DNA of 64,000 bases from Cristatella mucedo (taxonomy: Eukaryota > Bryozoa > Phylactolaemata > Cristatellidae), in contig WPIO01000027.1 in NCBI GenBank assembly GCA_009760855.2, positions 2,846,501-2,910,500 of the forward strand, read 5' to 3'. The position numbers and the translations under genes were made by a program. Under the pieces are notes generated by a model. It saw only the letters and a program-made list of their open reading frames with translations. It made no database searches and was not told the origin of the DNA. Of this stretch, positions 55,390-64,000 are shown in pieces (position 1 is the stretch's first letter; every line of letters starts with the position of its first letter).

Positions 55390-57140
55390 ATTTAGCATTA
55401 CAAGAACTTTTTGACTGTATTTCTAAGTTTTTATAGTGAAATCAACATAACTTAAACAACTTACTGATTTGTAGTAATGCAATTAGTAGAAGCTCATAAA
55501 TAATCTTAGCAATTACGCTGCATCATCAACGGGTTCAATTCTAACGCTTTTTTCTGTTTACTTTTAGGTGTTACATTTTGGTTATTCAACAGCTGATTAA
55601 GTAAACGCTATTAGTAGCCAATGTGGTTGCTTATGACCCCGTATGACCCCATGACTAGAGGAAAGACAAGCTGGCGATTGCTGGCGCCGACGATATTTCT
55701 TGAAATCGGAAAATGCTTACGGGAGTCATAATCGAAGCCTGTCAATGACGTATGATGCTTTTCATAGTAAAAAAAATGCAAGATAGCCTTTTAAAATAAA
55801 ATGTAAATTCTTAGGCTGCATGATGAAACACTATCTACAGATACGGCATAGGTTTGTGTTCCTTATTTGATGTTTTTCTTGTAGCAAGCCTCGATAAGAG
55901 ATTTTAGATCAAGCAAACTCTGCCTCGAGATGGTTTTTTAGTTGCAAGAAAAAGGTCGCTCCCGCAGTTGTCAAATTCTTTGTACCACTGTGAGCATGCT
56001 CCGGAACGTGGTCACCAAATTCTTTGCATATTTATGTGTTAGTGATAATAAGAATAATGCACTTGAAAAGCGCCCCCAGAGAACTTAATCTCTTTCTAGG
56101 CGCTTTACATTTGCTGCAAAGAGAAAAGCGATTGAATCGGGAGTAATATCATGCTTTATAAATATCACGAATAACATGGTTATGAGTGACATGTACGAGG
56201 TCAGCATGCAAGTGTGGTTAGTGACACTATGCACATTGTCAGCACTTGTCAGCTAGTGTCAGCACGTGTTAGCTTGTGTCAGTGTCAGGTAGTGTCAGGT
56301 CTCTAACGCTGGCATTACAATTGGGATGTTAAGATGCCGGATAGCTTAATATCTTGACTATTAGAGGGGCCATTTCGTCTCTAGTTTTGTACGCTACAAT
56401 ATTATTTGTATTATTTGCTATCGGGCAGTGTGAAATATGGCTCTTGGTTAAAGTCGGACCATATTTTATGGGCTGATATTTTAAACGTGTTATAATCACT
56501 AAATCAATCTACTTTTGGTAGAATAGAATGTCAAAATTCCCGTTAGCAGATTCGCGTTTTTGCACTGGTGAAGAGTGCAGCATTTCTCCAAACTTAGCTT
56601 CTTGATGTCACTATAGACGGCTGTTGCGGGCCAGTACTCTTTCCGGGCTGCTCTTTCCGTTAGTGAATGACTCTACCGTATAATTTCGGTGGGACTATAA
56701 GATATACATTCGCATCACGTACTACGGAAGCTCCTGACTAGTCTGGTGCTTTTGAGCAATGCGTGATTACACACCGTGCAGTACACTTTACTGATACGTG
56801 TTGATGATAAGTGGGCAAACTCCTTAGAGTGCCTGCTTTGGTGCAAGCAATAAGTGTCGTGGGGCGAAAATAGAAATTGATGTGCGCCTGTGCAATCACT
56901 GCAGTCATCTACAGCCTATTACAATAATAAAGTCCCATGATATGGTCGCGACAATGCTACGTACGAGTTGACACACATAGTTTCTGGGCGATATCTACGG
57001 CTCACCGAGTCTGCAGATCTGACCATTTTCGGCGTAAAAGTTCTCTGCCGCCAGCATATCTTTTTGAGAGACTGCCTTTGTCATCCTTCCTTGGTCAGCG
57101 GCCAAGGAAAGTACAACAAAGATACTGTTGTAAAGGTCAA
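55390..57140. other. Intergenic, LINE scrap only
   Basis: AT-rich; nothing besides the LINE 3' end at 56045-56300. Confidence 0.5.
56045..56300 (-). mobile_element. LINE 3'-end copy
   Basis: Tail, AAAAGCGCCCCCAGAGAAC, CTAGGCGCTTTACATTTG and 3'UTR on the minus strand. It runs into a short tandem of a CAGC(A/T)(C/A)GTGT(C/T)AG-like unit near 56240-56300. Confidence 0.8.
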
Positions 57141-57149
57141 ACCTATCTA

Positions 57150-57490
57150 GGTATGGAACACAATGCAAGAAGGGATGCTAATATAATTCTCACTGGGGAT
57201 AAATAAATACTATGGTTCGGGGTCTTTACCGAAGAGGAAATCACAAATGCATGGGGTAGTTTCGATGTAGCATTCGTGACTAACCAAGCCCGAATTTTAA
57301 CAATGTTACGCAGCTGCAAGAAGGCAGAATCTACTATGGAGCTGATGTGGTCGTCTAACGAAAGGAATAGGTCACCCAGAGTTTGTGCAGTTTTAACAGG
57401 AGAAATGCTAAAGGAGCCGATTTTGAGCATTTGGTTTTCCAATTTCCGAGTCACACTTGGTTCCCCCATAGCTAGTAAGTTTGTCATGAT
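57150..57490 (-). mobile_element. LINE coding fragment
   Basis: Minus strand ISPVKTAQTLGDLFLSLDD, HISSIVDSAFLQLRNIVKI and RAWLVTNATSKLPHAFV: the same region as ISPVESARNLGVIFQSDLSL of the intact copy. Confidence 0.8.
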
Positions 57491-57609
57491 GCTCTTTATA
57501 AAATTGGTTATTGCAGCCGTAAGCGTACTCTTTTAATTAACTGCAGTCTGCTGGCTTGCATAACCGACCCTTTCCCAAGGTAACACTAAGTAACACATTC
57601 TGTTCTCGC

Positions 57610-57735
57610 ATGCAGCTCCCTAAGATGAATTAGTCCCTATTCGGGCACTTCACACGTACTATGGAGCTCGAACCAACAACCTCGGTCGTCAAATGCATTG
57701 AAATTGGCCTTGGTTAAGGCGATTAACCAGCCCCT
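57610..57735 (-). mobile_element. SINE family 2 copy, damaged head
   Basis: Minus strand GGTTCGAGCTCCATAGTACG, AAGTGCCCGAATAGGG and ACTAATTCATCTTAGGG. Confidence 0.65.
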
Positions 57736-58289
57736 CGAAGTCGCTAGGGCGTATCGAGTTCCACTTGCTTTGGGCTGACGTAATTTACAATAATCACTTT
57801 GCCTTGTAGAACACTTTTGAACGTCACAGGCCTTTTTCTGACAGGGCGATTTGTATATTTCATCAAATAAGTTACTTATTGAGTGCAGGATAGAAGTGGC
57901 GATATAACAGCGTCTTAGGGTAGCGAGAATCGTTAGGTATTAGGTGAGGCTGTAGCAGCTACCGGCTACAGCCAGCTCGGCAAACACGGACGATGCTCGA
58001 AGAGCAAAGGCCGCATGTAGCCGCACGCGTGCTTTCTTTTAAATCGCAGTGTCGGCTTACTCAAACCCGCCACTCTTGACGTAGTTATAACGTAGCGTGA
58101 TGTACTGTATATCCGTCCATACCTCCACAAAGCCACAAAGACTGAGTGGGTGCAGTAGCGCAAGAGAGTTTTCTGCGGGGCACTCAAACCCCAAGCAGCT
58201 TTTGGTACTATTCAATGGTCAACAAACTTGATCTCACGCAAAAAAGACAAATTCAGAAGCATAGCTGACACAGGAGGCAGTTGAGGTAG

Positions 58290-58672
58290 TGATTCTTTGG
58301 AGACCTTGCATTTAGTTCGTATGCTCCCAAAGCCTGGAATTCCCTCCCGACTTGCGTCAGAATATCCCCTGATTTGACCATATTTGAAAAGAACTTAAAA
58401 CACACCTATTTAGGACAGCATTTATCGGGTCCCTGTGATTCGCCCTTCATGTGCTTATGCGTGCTAACACTGTGCATGCTGCCACTAACCACATTTACAA
58501 GCTGACCCTGTGCATGTCACCCCTAACCATGCTATTCATGTTGATTTTCAAGCATGATATTACTCACCATTCAATTGCATTTCCCTTTGCAGAAAATGTA
58601 AAGCGCCTAGACAGAGATTGAGCTCTCTGATGGCGCTTTATCAAGTGCATTATTATTAGTAGTAGCATGGAA
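58290..58672 (+). mobile_element. LINE 3'-end copy
   Basis: Plus strand GDLAFSSYAPKAWNSLPT-like coding, then 3'UTR, hairpin (AAAGCGCCTAGACAGAG / TGGCGCTTTATC) and (ATT)n tail. Confidence 0.85.
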
Positions 58673-58679
58673 GTAGCAG

Positions 58680-60000
58680 TTCAGGACGGCTGGGAGGGAT
58701 TGCCACAGTCGGCAGGAGAGTAGATATTGTTACCTTAGAATTGTGAAAATGAGTTTCACAGTTGAGGACCTGCAGAGCAGAAGCTTCTGTCCCAATTGTC
58801 TTTCTGCTGATGAATGAAGCAGCTAATTTATTGTTCATTCAGGATCTAGGGCACGAGGAGGCTGAAACAGGAGCACCAGTTTAGCCCGGTATGACGGGGC
58901 AGAGCCATGGAGCGCCTTGTAGGTCAGCGTAAGAACTGTACTCGGTATCCGTTAATCAACCGGAAGCCATCGAAACTCATTCAGCATAGGAGACACATGG
59001 TCCTCACCTCTGGAATTGGTTAACTTGCCTTGTAGCCATATTAATCACCAGCTGCGGTGGCCTTGTGGCTTTTTTGGGTAGCTCTGCAAAATAGTATCTC
59101 AATAATCTAGCCGAGACAGATCAAGGCCGATAGTTGAACTTTTTGAAAGCCATGGTGAGTGACAGTCCCTAATCTAAGATAAGGATCGGATGTGAAGCTG
59201 TGGAGGCCGTCTTTTGAATGAAACTTTCAAAACTTTGGCAGCTGTCAAAGACCTCACCTGCATTTCGAACAAATAGTTACAGTCGATCAACAGCACCATC
59301 TGTGAGAACTGAAAAGTCCACTAGCCAACCCACACGCTAGGGGTGTCCTATGAGTAGCAGTTCCGTTTGATCGTCGTCAAATTAAAGAAAATTGGCTGAC
59401 ATCCAGGATAGAATGTCTGCAAGAAATTAGTTTATTTGTTGTTGCAGCAAATTCCGACTGTTTAAAGGACAAATACAGCTGAGTATCGTCAGCATAGAAA
59501 TGACAGCCGATTCCATGGACCCGAATCACTTTTCTCACAGGTTCAGTGTTAACAGACAACACATTACGACCGCATGTTACGGCATGACAAGGATCGCTAA
59601 GTAACATTTGAAGCACGGCAGCGACTGCCAGATTGGTCGTTGTACCTAATTATTTAAGTAGGATGTCACGATCAATAGTTTCGAGCGCAGCTTATACATG
59701 CAGCAGGGCCAATGACAGTGACCAGTCCTGTCCTCGTTTCTGCAGGAAAATGTCGTCGGTTACTCGTCGGGGATCAGTATCAGTTGTGTTGTTGTTGCTT
59801 GAATCCCGATTGAAATTTTTTCCAAAAATTAAATGTACACTATTGCGATCTAAAATCTGCCTAGCAAAGGTTTTTTTCGAAAATATTTGACAAAAATGAA
59901 GAAAGAAATCTGTGACGTTTTTCTAGGACCTATGACTGTAATCCACATTTGGAAATTGTGATTACACGTTTTTATGGCTTTGAGACCAAATCGTTAATCA
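58680..60000 (-). mobile_element. Second L2-like LINE lineage, relic with YADD
   Basis: Minus strand, 5' to 3': AALETIDRDILLK (about 59695-59655), GCHFYADDTQLYLSFKQ (59505-59460, the RT catalytic YADD), then near 59000-58700 PMLNEFRWLPVN, LTYKALHGSAPSYRAKLVL and FQPPRALDPE. Protein and 3' end differ from the abundant family. Many stops; inactive. Confidence 0.8.
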
Positions 60001-60118
60001 GAGAAGCATTAGGTACCCGAGTTACGGCTGTAAGAAATTTTTCTGGAAATTAAAGATCACAGAGAGATTGGCAGATTTTCTTAAGCAGACAATCTCTTTT
60101 TAGTATGCTTTATTAATT

Positions 60119-60310
60119 GTGAGCCACAATGGCGCATTGAGTAAGGCGGTTGGTTTTTAAGACCTTCTTTCTCAAGGTCGTGGCTTCGAATCCAGCAGTT
60201 GGCGATGTTTTATTGCTTCTGAAAGCGGTGGTGATAGCCGTAAAGGCTTTTTTGTTGCTATGCAAAAGAGGTTGCTAAATCAGCAAGTATTTTCTTTTAT
60301 TACGATAGTC
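60119..60310 (+). mobile_element. SINE family 1 copy
   Basis: Plus strand ATGGCGCATTGAGTAAGGC, CAAGGTCGTGGCTTCGAATC, GCGGTGGTGATAGCCGTAA and AAGAGGTTGCTAAATCAGC. Confidence 0.85.
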
Positions 60311-61299
60311 ACTTCATATGCAGAAACCTCACAAATCCTCTGTAGGAAGGTCACAGGCTGTGATTCAATAATTGGTAATAGTTAGTACGGGTTTTGAATA
60401 GGCACTAATATGTGCAATTTCTTAAGCAAAGAAGGCCAAGATCTTTCCGGCTGAACCGTTAGGATCCGGGAAGCGAGACCTCGCAGAGTTGGAAAGCAAA
60501 TTGTCAACCGTCTTATAAATTTAATTTTAGTCTTGACAGGCTGCACTTCAGTTTTTAGTGAAAAAAGAAGCCTTCGCTTCTAAGCTTCTAGTAGTAGACA
60601 CGGAAGAAGTTTTCGACGCTGGCGAGATTGTTTTCAGATCAAGACTTCGTAAAGCCGCCTTAATGCTTGCAATTAACACGGTGCATCTTTGAGCAGGCAG
60701 ATCTCAGCTAGAAAGTCTCGCAGAGTTTAACCTTAGGTAATCGGAGCGAGAGAGCGGAAGCGGGATTGCATGAAATTGAGTAAGTAAATCGGAAGCCCCA
60801 ATTAGCTCTAAATTAAAATTCACAAGTCCACATTTTTAAAATTCCCCATAGTCTAAAATGTGGAGTTTTAACAGCAATTCTGTCGGCGTCGTATCGCGGC
60901 CACGTTCTTCCGCCGCCAGCCACACTCTCATTGTTACACCTGCCCAATTTGTTTGCCACACGCAAGCCCATAATTTACTACCGCCTGGCCGTATCCGGTG
61001 ACTAAGTGGGATTGCATTTCAACGGCTGCGTGGGTCACGCGACCCTCTTAGTGCAGCATTCGCCGTTTCTGCATGTACGACAGCCTCAGTGGGCGCTATC
61101 CTGTAATCGTCTCTCTTATTCGTCGTCCGGAGCGGCCTACACTACGGCTACGACTTTCTAACTCACCCGTATGTATGCCAGCGGCGCCATTCGTCTTCCT
61201 GTGTCTAATAGAGCCATCGTTTTTCTCGCATGTAGGGGATTGTCAGTCATCCTTCGTCAGTCATCGGGCTGCGAGCGGGCGGTACGGATGTATCGCAGT

Positions 61300-62530
61300 T
61301 CAAAAGTGCTTGGCAGCTCACTGGGACCAGCCGTTGGAGGCCACCTAAGCTAAAATGCACAAGTGCAATTGCGATAACTTTAGTGGGTAAAGCAGAAACG
61401 CCATTTCCTATGACATGGAATTGAAACTGCAGATGTGCCCAGTTTAATTTGCATATGACTGAGTCATGTGGATTGCAGCTCGAAAGTGCAGCAGTTTCAC
61501 GCCCAATTGTAAGGAATTTGGTGAGTGAACCCTGAAAACCATGGTTAACAATGTGTAATTAAAACTGTTGTTTCTCGCTACTTTGTATGAAAATGGCAAA
61601 TAGATCGAAGTTAAAAAATGCTGGACTACTAGCTCGACCTTACCGTTGGAAGCCAATTTCAAGAGGCTGCTCATGCCCGATTCCGTAAAATTTTACGGGT
61701 AAACCTGACACACTGTTACAAACGCAGTATTTTGTTTCCACGTCCTTTCAGAACTAGGTCGCAAATGCAGAACTCGTATCTGTGCTAGTCTCGGCCGAGG
61801 AGCCACGATTACTGGTGACGCCTCTTGCAGCGACCTTGCGACCTTGCAACGCGGCCAGCTACTTCAAGGTGCTTCACCCATGCACGCAGGTATGCCAACA
61901 AAAGCAAGCACACTACAGCGATGAAGAGTGCCCGTGACATTACCGTAAACAGTACGTATCCATAACGTAGACAAGTTAATTTGACCCCAGCGGAGGGGTA
62001 CAGCCGTTCAGCAGTGGCCGTGAGGTACAGCCGCGGCTTCATGCCCTAGAGGTTTAATGAGCTCAGAGCCAATTCTGAGTCCGTAATCGCAGCCGACTGC
62101 CGATTTCGTGGCTACGGCTTTTCGGTGGCCTTGGCTGTATATTATCCCATGAACACATAATCGTAAATACTGATTACCAGCCATAATCTTGTTAGTTTAG
62201 CTGTCGCTGCAGTTTCACAGAGCTCAGTTTCGCTTGCAAATAGCAATGTCAGGTGGATGGCAGTTTAGAAGTGCTGCATCACTAGCTGGGACTAAGCCAT
62301 TTCCATGCGAACACAGATTCCTAATTGCATTAGCTTTGGTGAGTAAACTCTGAACGTGACGATTAACCATGTGAAAATAAAACTAGGTTTTGCGCCACTT
62401 CATTTGAAAATGTTGAGTAGATCGAAGCTCAAAATTGCAGAGTAAGTTAATCGGCCTGATTGGAAGCTGAATCTCCGAGAATGGGCGTGCCTAGTTTGAT
62501 CAACTTTTATGAGTAAACCAGGAACACAGT
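61300..62530. repeat. Ancient diverged tandem repeat
   Basis: Segments around 61380-61700 and 62240-62530 share TTGGTGAGT(A/G)AAC, CTGAA..., a stretch before AATTAAAACT / AAATAAAACTA, and TAGATCGAAG(T/C)T..AAA in the same order. The copies are strongly mutated. Confidence 0.5.
61809..62042 (-). CDS. 77-codon ORF with one membrane helix, unknown
   Basis: Minus strand MKPRLYLTATAERLYPSAG then VLFTVMSRALFIAVVCLLLL and AYLRAWVKHLEVAG. One strong hydrophobic helix with basic flanks, like the anchor of a type II membrane protein. It is isolated and no exon partner is visible. Confidence 0.2.
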   Translation of the reverse strand: MKPRLYLTATAERLYPSAGVKLTCLRYGYVLFTVMSRALFIAVVCLLLLAYLRAWVKHLEVAGRVARSQGRCKRRHQ

Positions 62531-63177
62531 CTAACATTTTAAAATGGTAGGTTTGTCAGTAAGTCTGCCAATAACAGTCATTTACATCTAAATCGAGTCA
62601 TTTTGGTTATATTATGGCACTACTACAACGTTGCAGCTATGTTAGCTTGTCTAATAAGGGGAATCAGTTGATGATGTTCACATGTAACTACATGACCTAT
62701 TCTCCTAGTTGAAATTGAACATTGAAATACTAGAACTTCACAGGAATATAAAATTCAAAGGCGGTTTCAAAGGGAGGCCACGGCACGCCAGCAGCTTATG
62801 CTCTCTGCACTGCGACCCTCTTTGCTGGCACCCGAAGTGACGACTGGCTCTTTCCTGCTTCCATTTAGAACAGCTGAATTGCATAACTGGAAAGTAGCCA
62901 GACTGAGCTGGCAGGCCGGAAGTCGTCTGTTACTGACTTTAGTAATTGATGGACATGCTTAAAAATGGATCCCCTTGATTATTCACGGGGCACAATCTAT
63001 AGACAGCATAAATTTAACGATGGCCACCAGGTTGCAATTGCTCTTAACACACAAGCTAGTAGTGTCGGGGTACGGACATTCCCCTCTGGACGTTTCCCCC
63101 ACCGGACATTCCCCCACCGAACATTGCCCCCCCCCCCCCCGACACTCCCCCCTGGGGTAGGACATTCCCCTGGGTAT

Positions 63178-63335
63178 ATGGTTTAGAGTTTAAGGTTTAT
63201 AGGGTTTAGTGTTTAGGGTTGAGGGTTGAGGGTTTTAGGGCTTAGGATTTAGAGTTTAGGGTTTCTAGGATTTTTAAATTTTAGGGTTTAGTGTTGAGAC
63301 TTTTAGGGATTAGGGATTAGGATTTAGGATTTTGG
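63178..63335 (+). repeat. Degenerate TTTAGGG/TTAGGG-like repeat
   Basis: Many variants of GGTTTAGGGTT, GGGTTGAGGG and GGGATTAGGGATTAGGAT in one orientation. Interstitial, not a chromosome end, since unique DNA follows. Confidence 0.85.
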
Positions 63336-63644
63336 GTGGGACGTACCTCCACCGTCTAAATCTATCCTTGCTCGTATTCCTAGCTTTAATTTGTGCGTAT
63401 TAGGGTGTAACGAGATCGCTTGTGATCGAGTTATGCTCTGATGCTTCGCGCTCATTTTCGGGAACGCAGGCACGCCATAGTGCCCACCCGCTTTGACGGG
63501 TTCGAACACGTGCCTGGCAGCGTTGAGCGGGACCGAAACTCCCGTGGACCGAACTGTATAGCTCGCCGACGACGCTGTCGCCTCAGCCGCCACAACGGCT
63601 TCTGCCGCTCGATCCATTAGAAACCATCCTTTAAATCCATCCAT
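63324..63644 (-). CDS. 106-codon ORF inside the fold-back element, unknown
   Basis: Minus strand MDGFKGWFLMDRAAEAVV, TRSQAISLHPNTHKLKLGI and ARIDLDGGGTSHPKS. It is the GC-balanced island in an AT-rich or low-complexity element, with TATA-like DNA upstream. No family recognised; may be captured host sequence. Confidence 0.25.
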   Translation of the reverse strand: MDGFKGWFLMDRAAEAVVAAEATASSASYTVRSTGVSVPLNAARHVFEPVKAGGHYGVPAFPKMSAKHQSITRSQAISLHPNTHKLKLGIRARIDLDGGGTSHPKS

Positions 63645-64000
63645 GCTGCTAATTATACTGAATTGAATTTATTTTAATAGAGCGTGAACTTCCTTTGATC
63701 ATGTATATATAAATTAATATATATATATACATACATGATAAGTACTAATAATGTATATATACTAGTTAAAAATAATTTTCTCGATATTAATATATATCTG
63801 TATTCTTAGTTATACATCCATCAATACAGGGGGAAATGTCCTACCCTGGGGAATGTCCGGGAGGGGAATGCCCTAGGGTCCACCAGGGGGTGAAATTTCC
63901 GGGGGAGAAGAACGTCCAGGGGGGGAGAAATGTCCTAACCAGTAGTGTCTTGCTACCTGGTACTGATGCATAAGAGCACTACGCTAGGGATTTATTAGGG

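Larger units (their letters stand above)
60310..62960. other. Intergenic
   Basis: 60870-61060 is moderately CpG-rich. The rest holds the old tandem repeat and the single-helix ORF. No supported gene. Confidence 0.4.
63064..63948. mobile_element. Fold-back-like element with inverted GGACATTCCCC arrays
   Basis: Left array 63064-63175: GGACATTCCCCTCTGGACG, GGACATTCCCCCACCG, GGTAGGACATTCCCCTGGG. Right array 63825-63948 is the reverse complement type: GGGGGAAATGTCCTACCC, GGGGAATGTCCGGGAGGGG, GGGGAGAAATGTCCTAACC. The motif TAGTGTC flanks both outer ends (63059, 63940s). The inside holds TTTAGGG-like DNA, a 106-codon minus ORF and AT-rich sequence. No transposase. Confidence 0.6.

Noticed and set aside
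63178-63335. A chromosome end (telomere)
   Set aside because: The repeats are degenerate and followed by more than 600 bases of other sequence.

Overview
This window is animal (metazoan) nuclear DNA, most likely from an invertebrate. Coding sequence is split into short exons with GT-AG introns of about 0.1 to 6 kb. The rest is long AT-rich intron and intergenic DNA with microsatellites and many decayed non-LTR retrotransposons, tRNA-derived SINEs, an R2-like relic and a Tc1/mariner relic. There are no bacterial operons, rRNA genes or CRISPR arrays. The species cannot be named from the sequence.

The main gene (plus strand, at least 10096 to 31888, poly(A) signal at 32104) is a divergent TRAK/Milton homologue, the mitochondrial kinesin/dynein adaptor. 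I rebuilt it by hand from 14 exons giving about 651 residues. Splice phases agree at nearly every junction. It carries the HAP1_N-type coiled coil (DIEA..LDE|REKDLELAAHAGQ, LEEENEQLQHE, the EKYSDCAMLL block) and the C-terminal TRAK signatures (PEKLQIVKPLRG|SSTLHHWQKLA, NVTFTYTT, TTTFSLSLNLAVVLNERD). The N-terminal exon or exons are missing or only guessed (6646-6698), and one joint (26974 to 29387) is unsettled. Its introns hold a 14-bp VNTR of about 73 copies (22110-23146), a (GGC)44 tract starting right after a splice donor, a Tc1/mariner relic, an R2-like relic and several LINE/SINE insertions.

The second gene (minus strand, 51645 down to 43024) is a coiled-coil protein. Seven exons join in perfect phase to about 332 residues. 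I cannot name its family. Further upstream (about 53.3-53.46 kb) and downstream exons are probable.

Between and after the genes are at least 15 copies of one CR1/L2-like LINE, best at 37.95-38.86 kb, whose 3' end is a GC-stem hairpin plus (ATT)n. A tRNA-derived SINE family (A box near TGGCCCAGTGG, B box near GGGCTCGAGCC) ends with the same hairpin, which suggests a LINE-SINE partnership. A second SINE family and a second L2-like lineage (YADD motif at 59.5 kb) are also present. The right end (63.06-63.95 kb) holds an unusual fold-back element with inverted arrays of a GGACATTCCCC-type motif around degenerate TTTAGGG-like DNA and a 106-codon ORF. Other notable items are an E-box tandem array (45.15-45.26 kb), an inverted repeat around CA/TA tracts (45.9-46.1 kb), a triplicated splice donor (29.53-29.68 kb) and a perfect-looking CG hairpin (24.8 kb).
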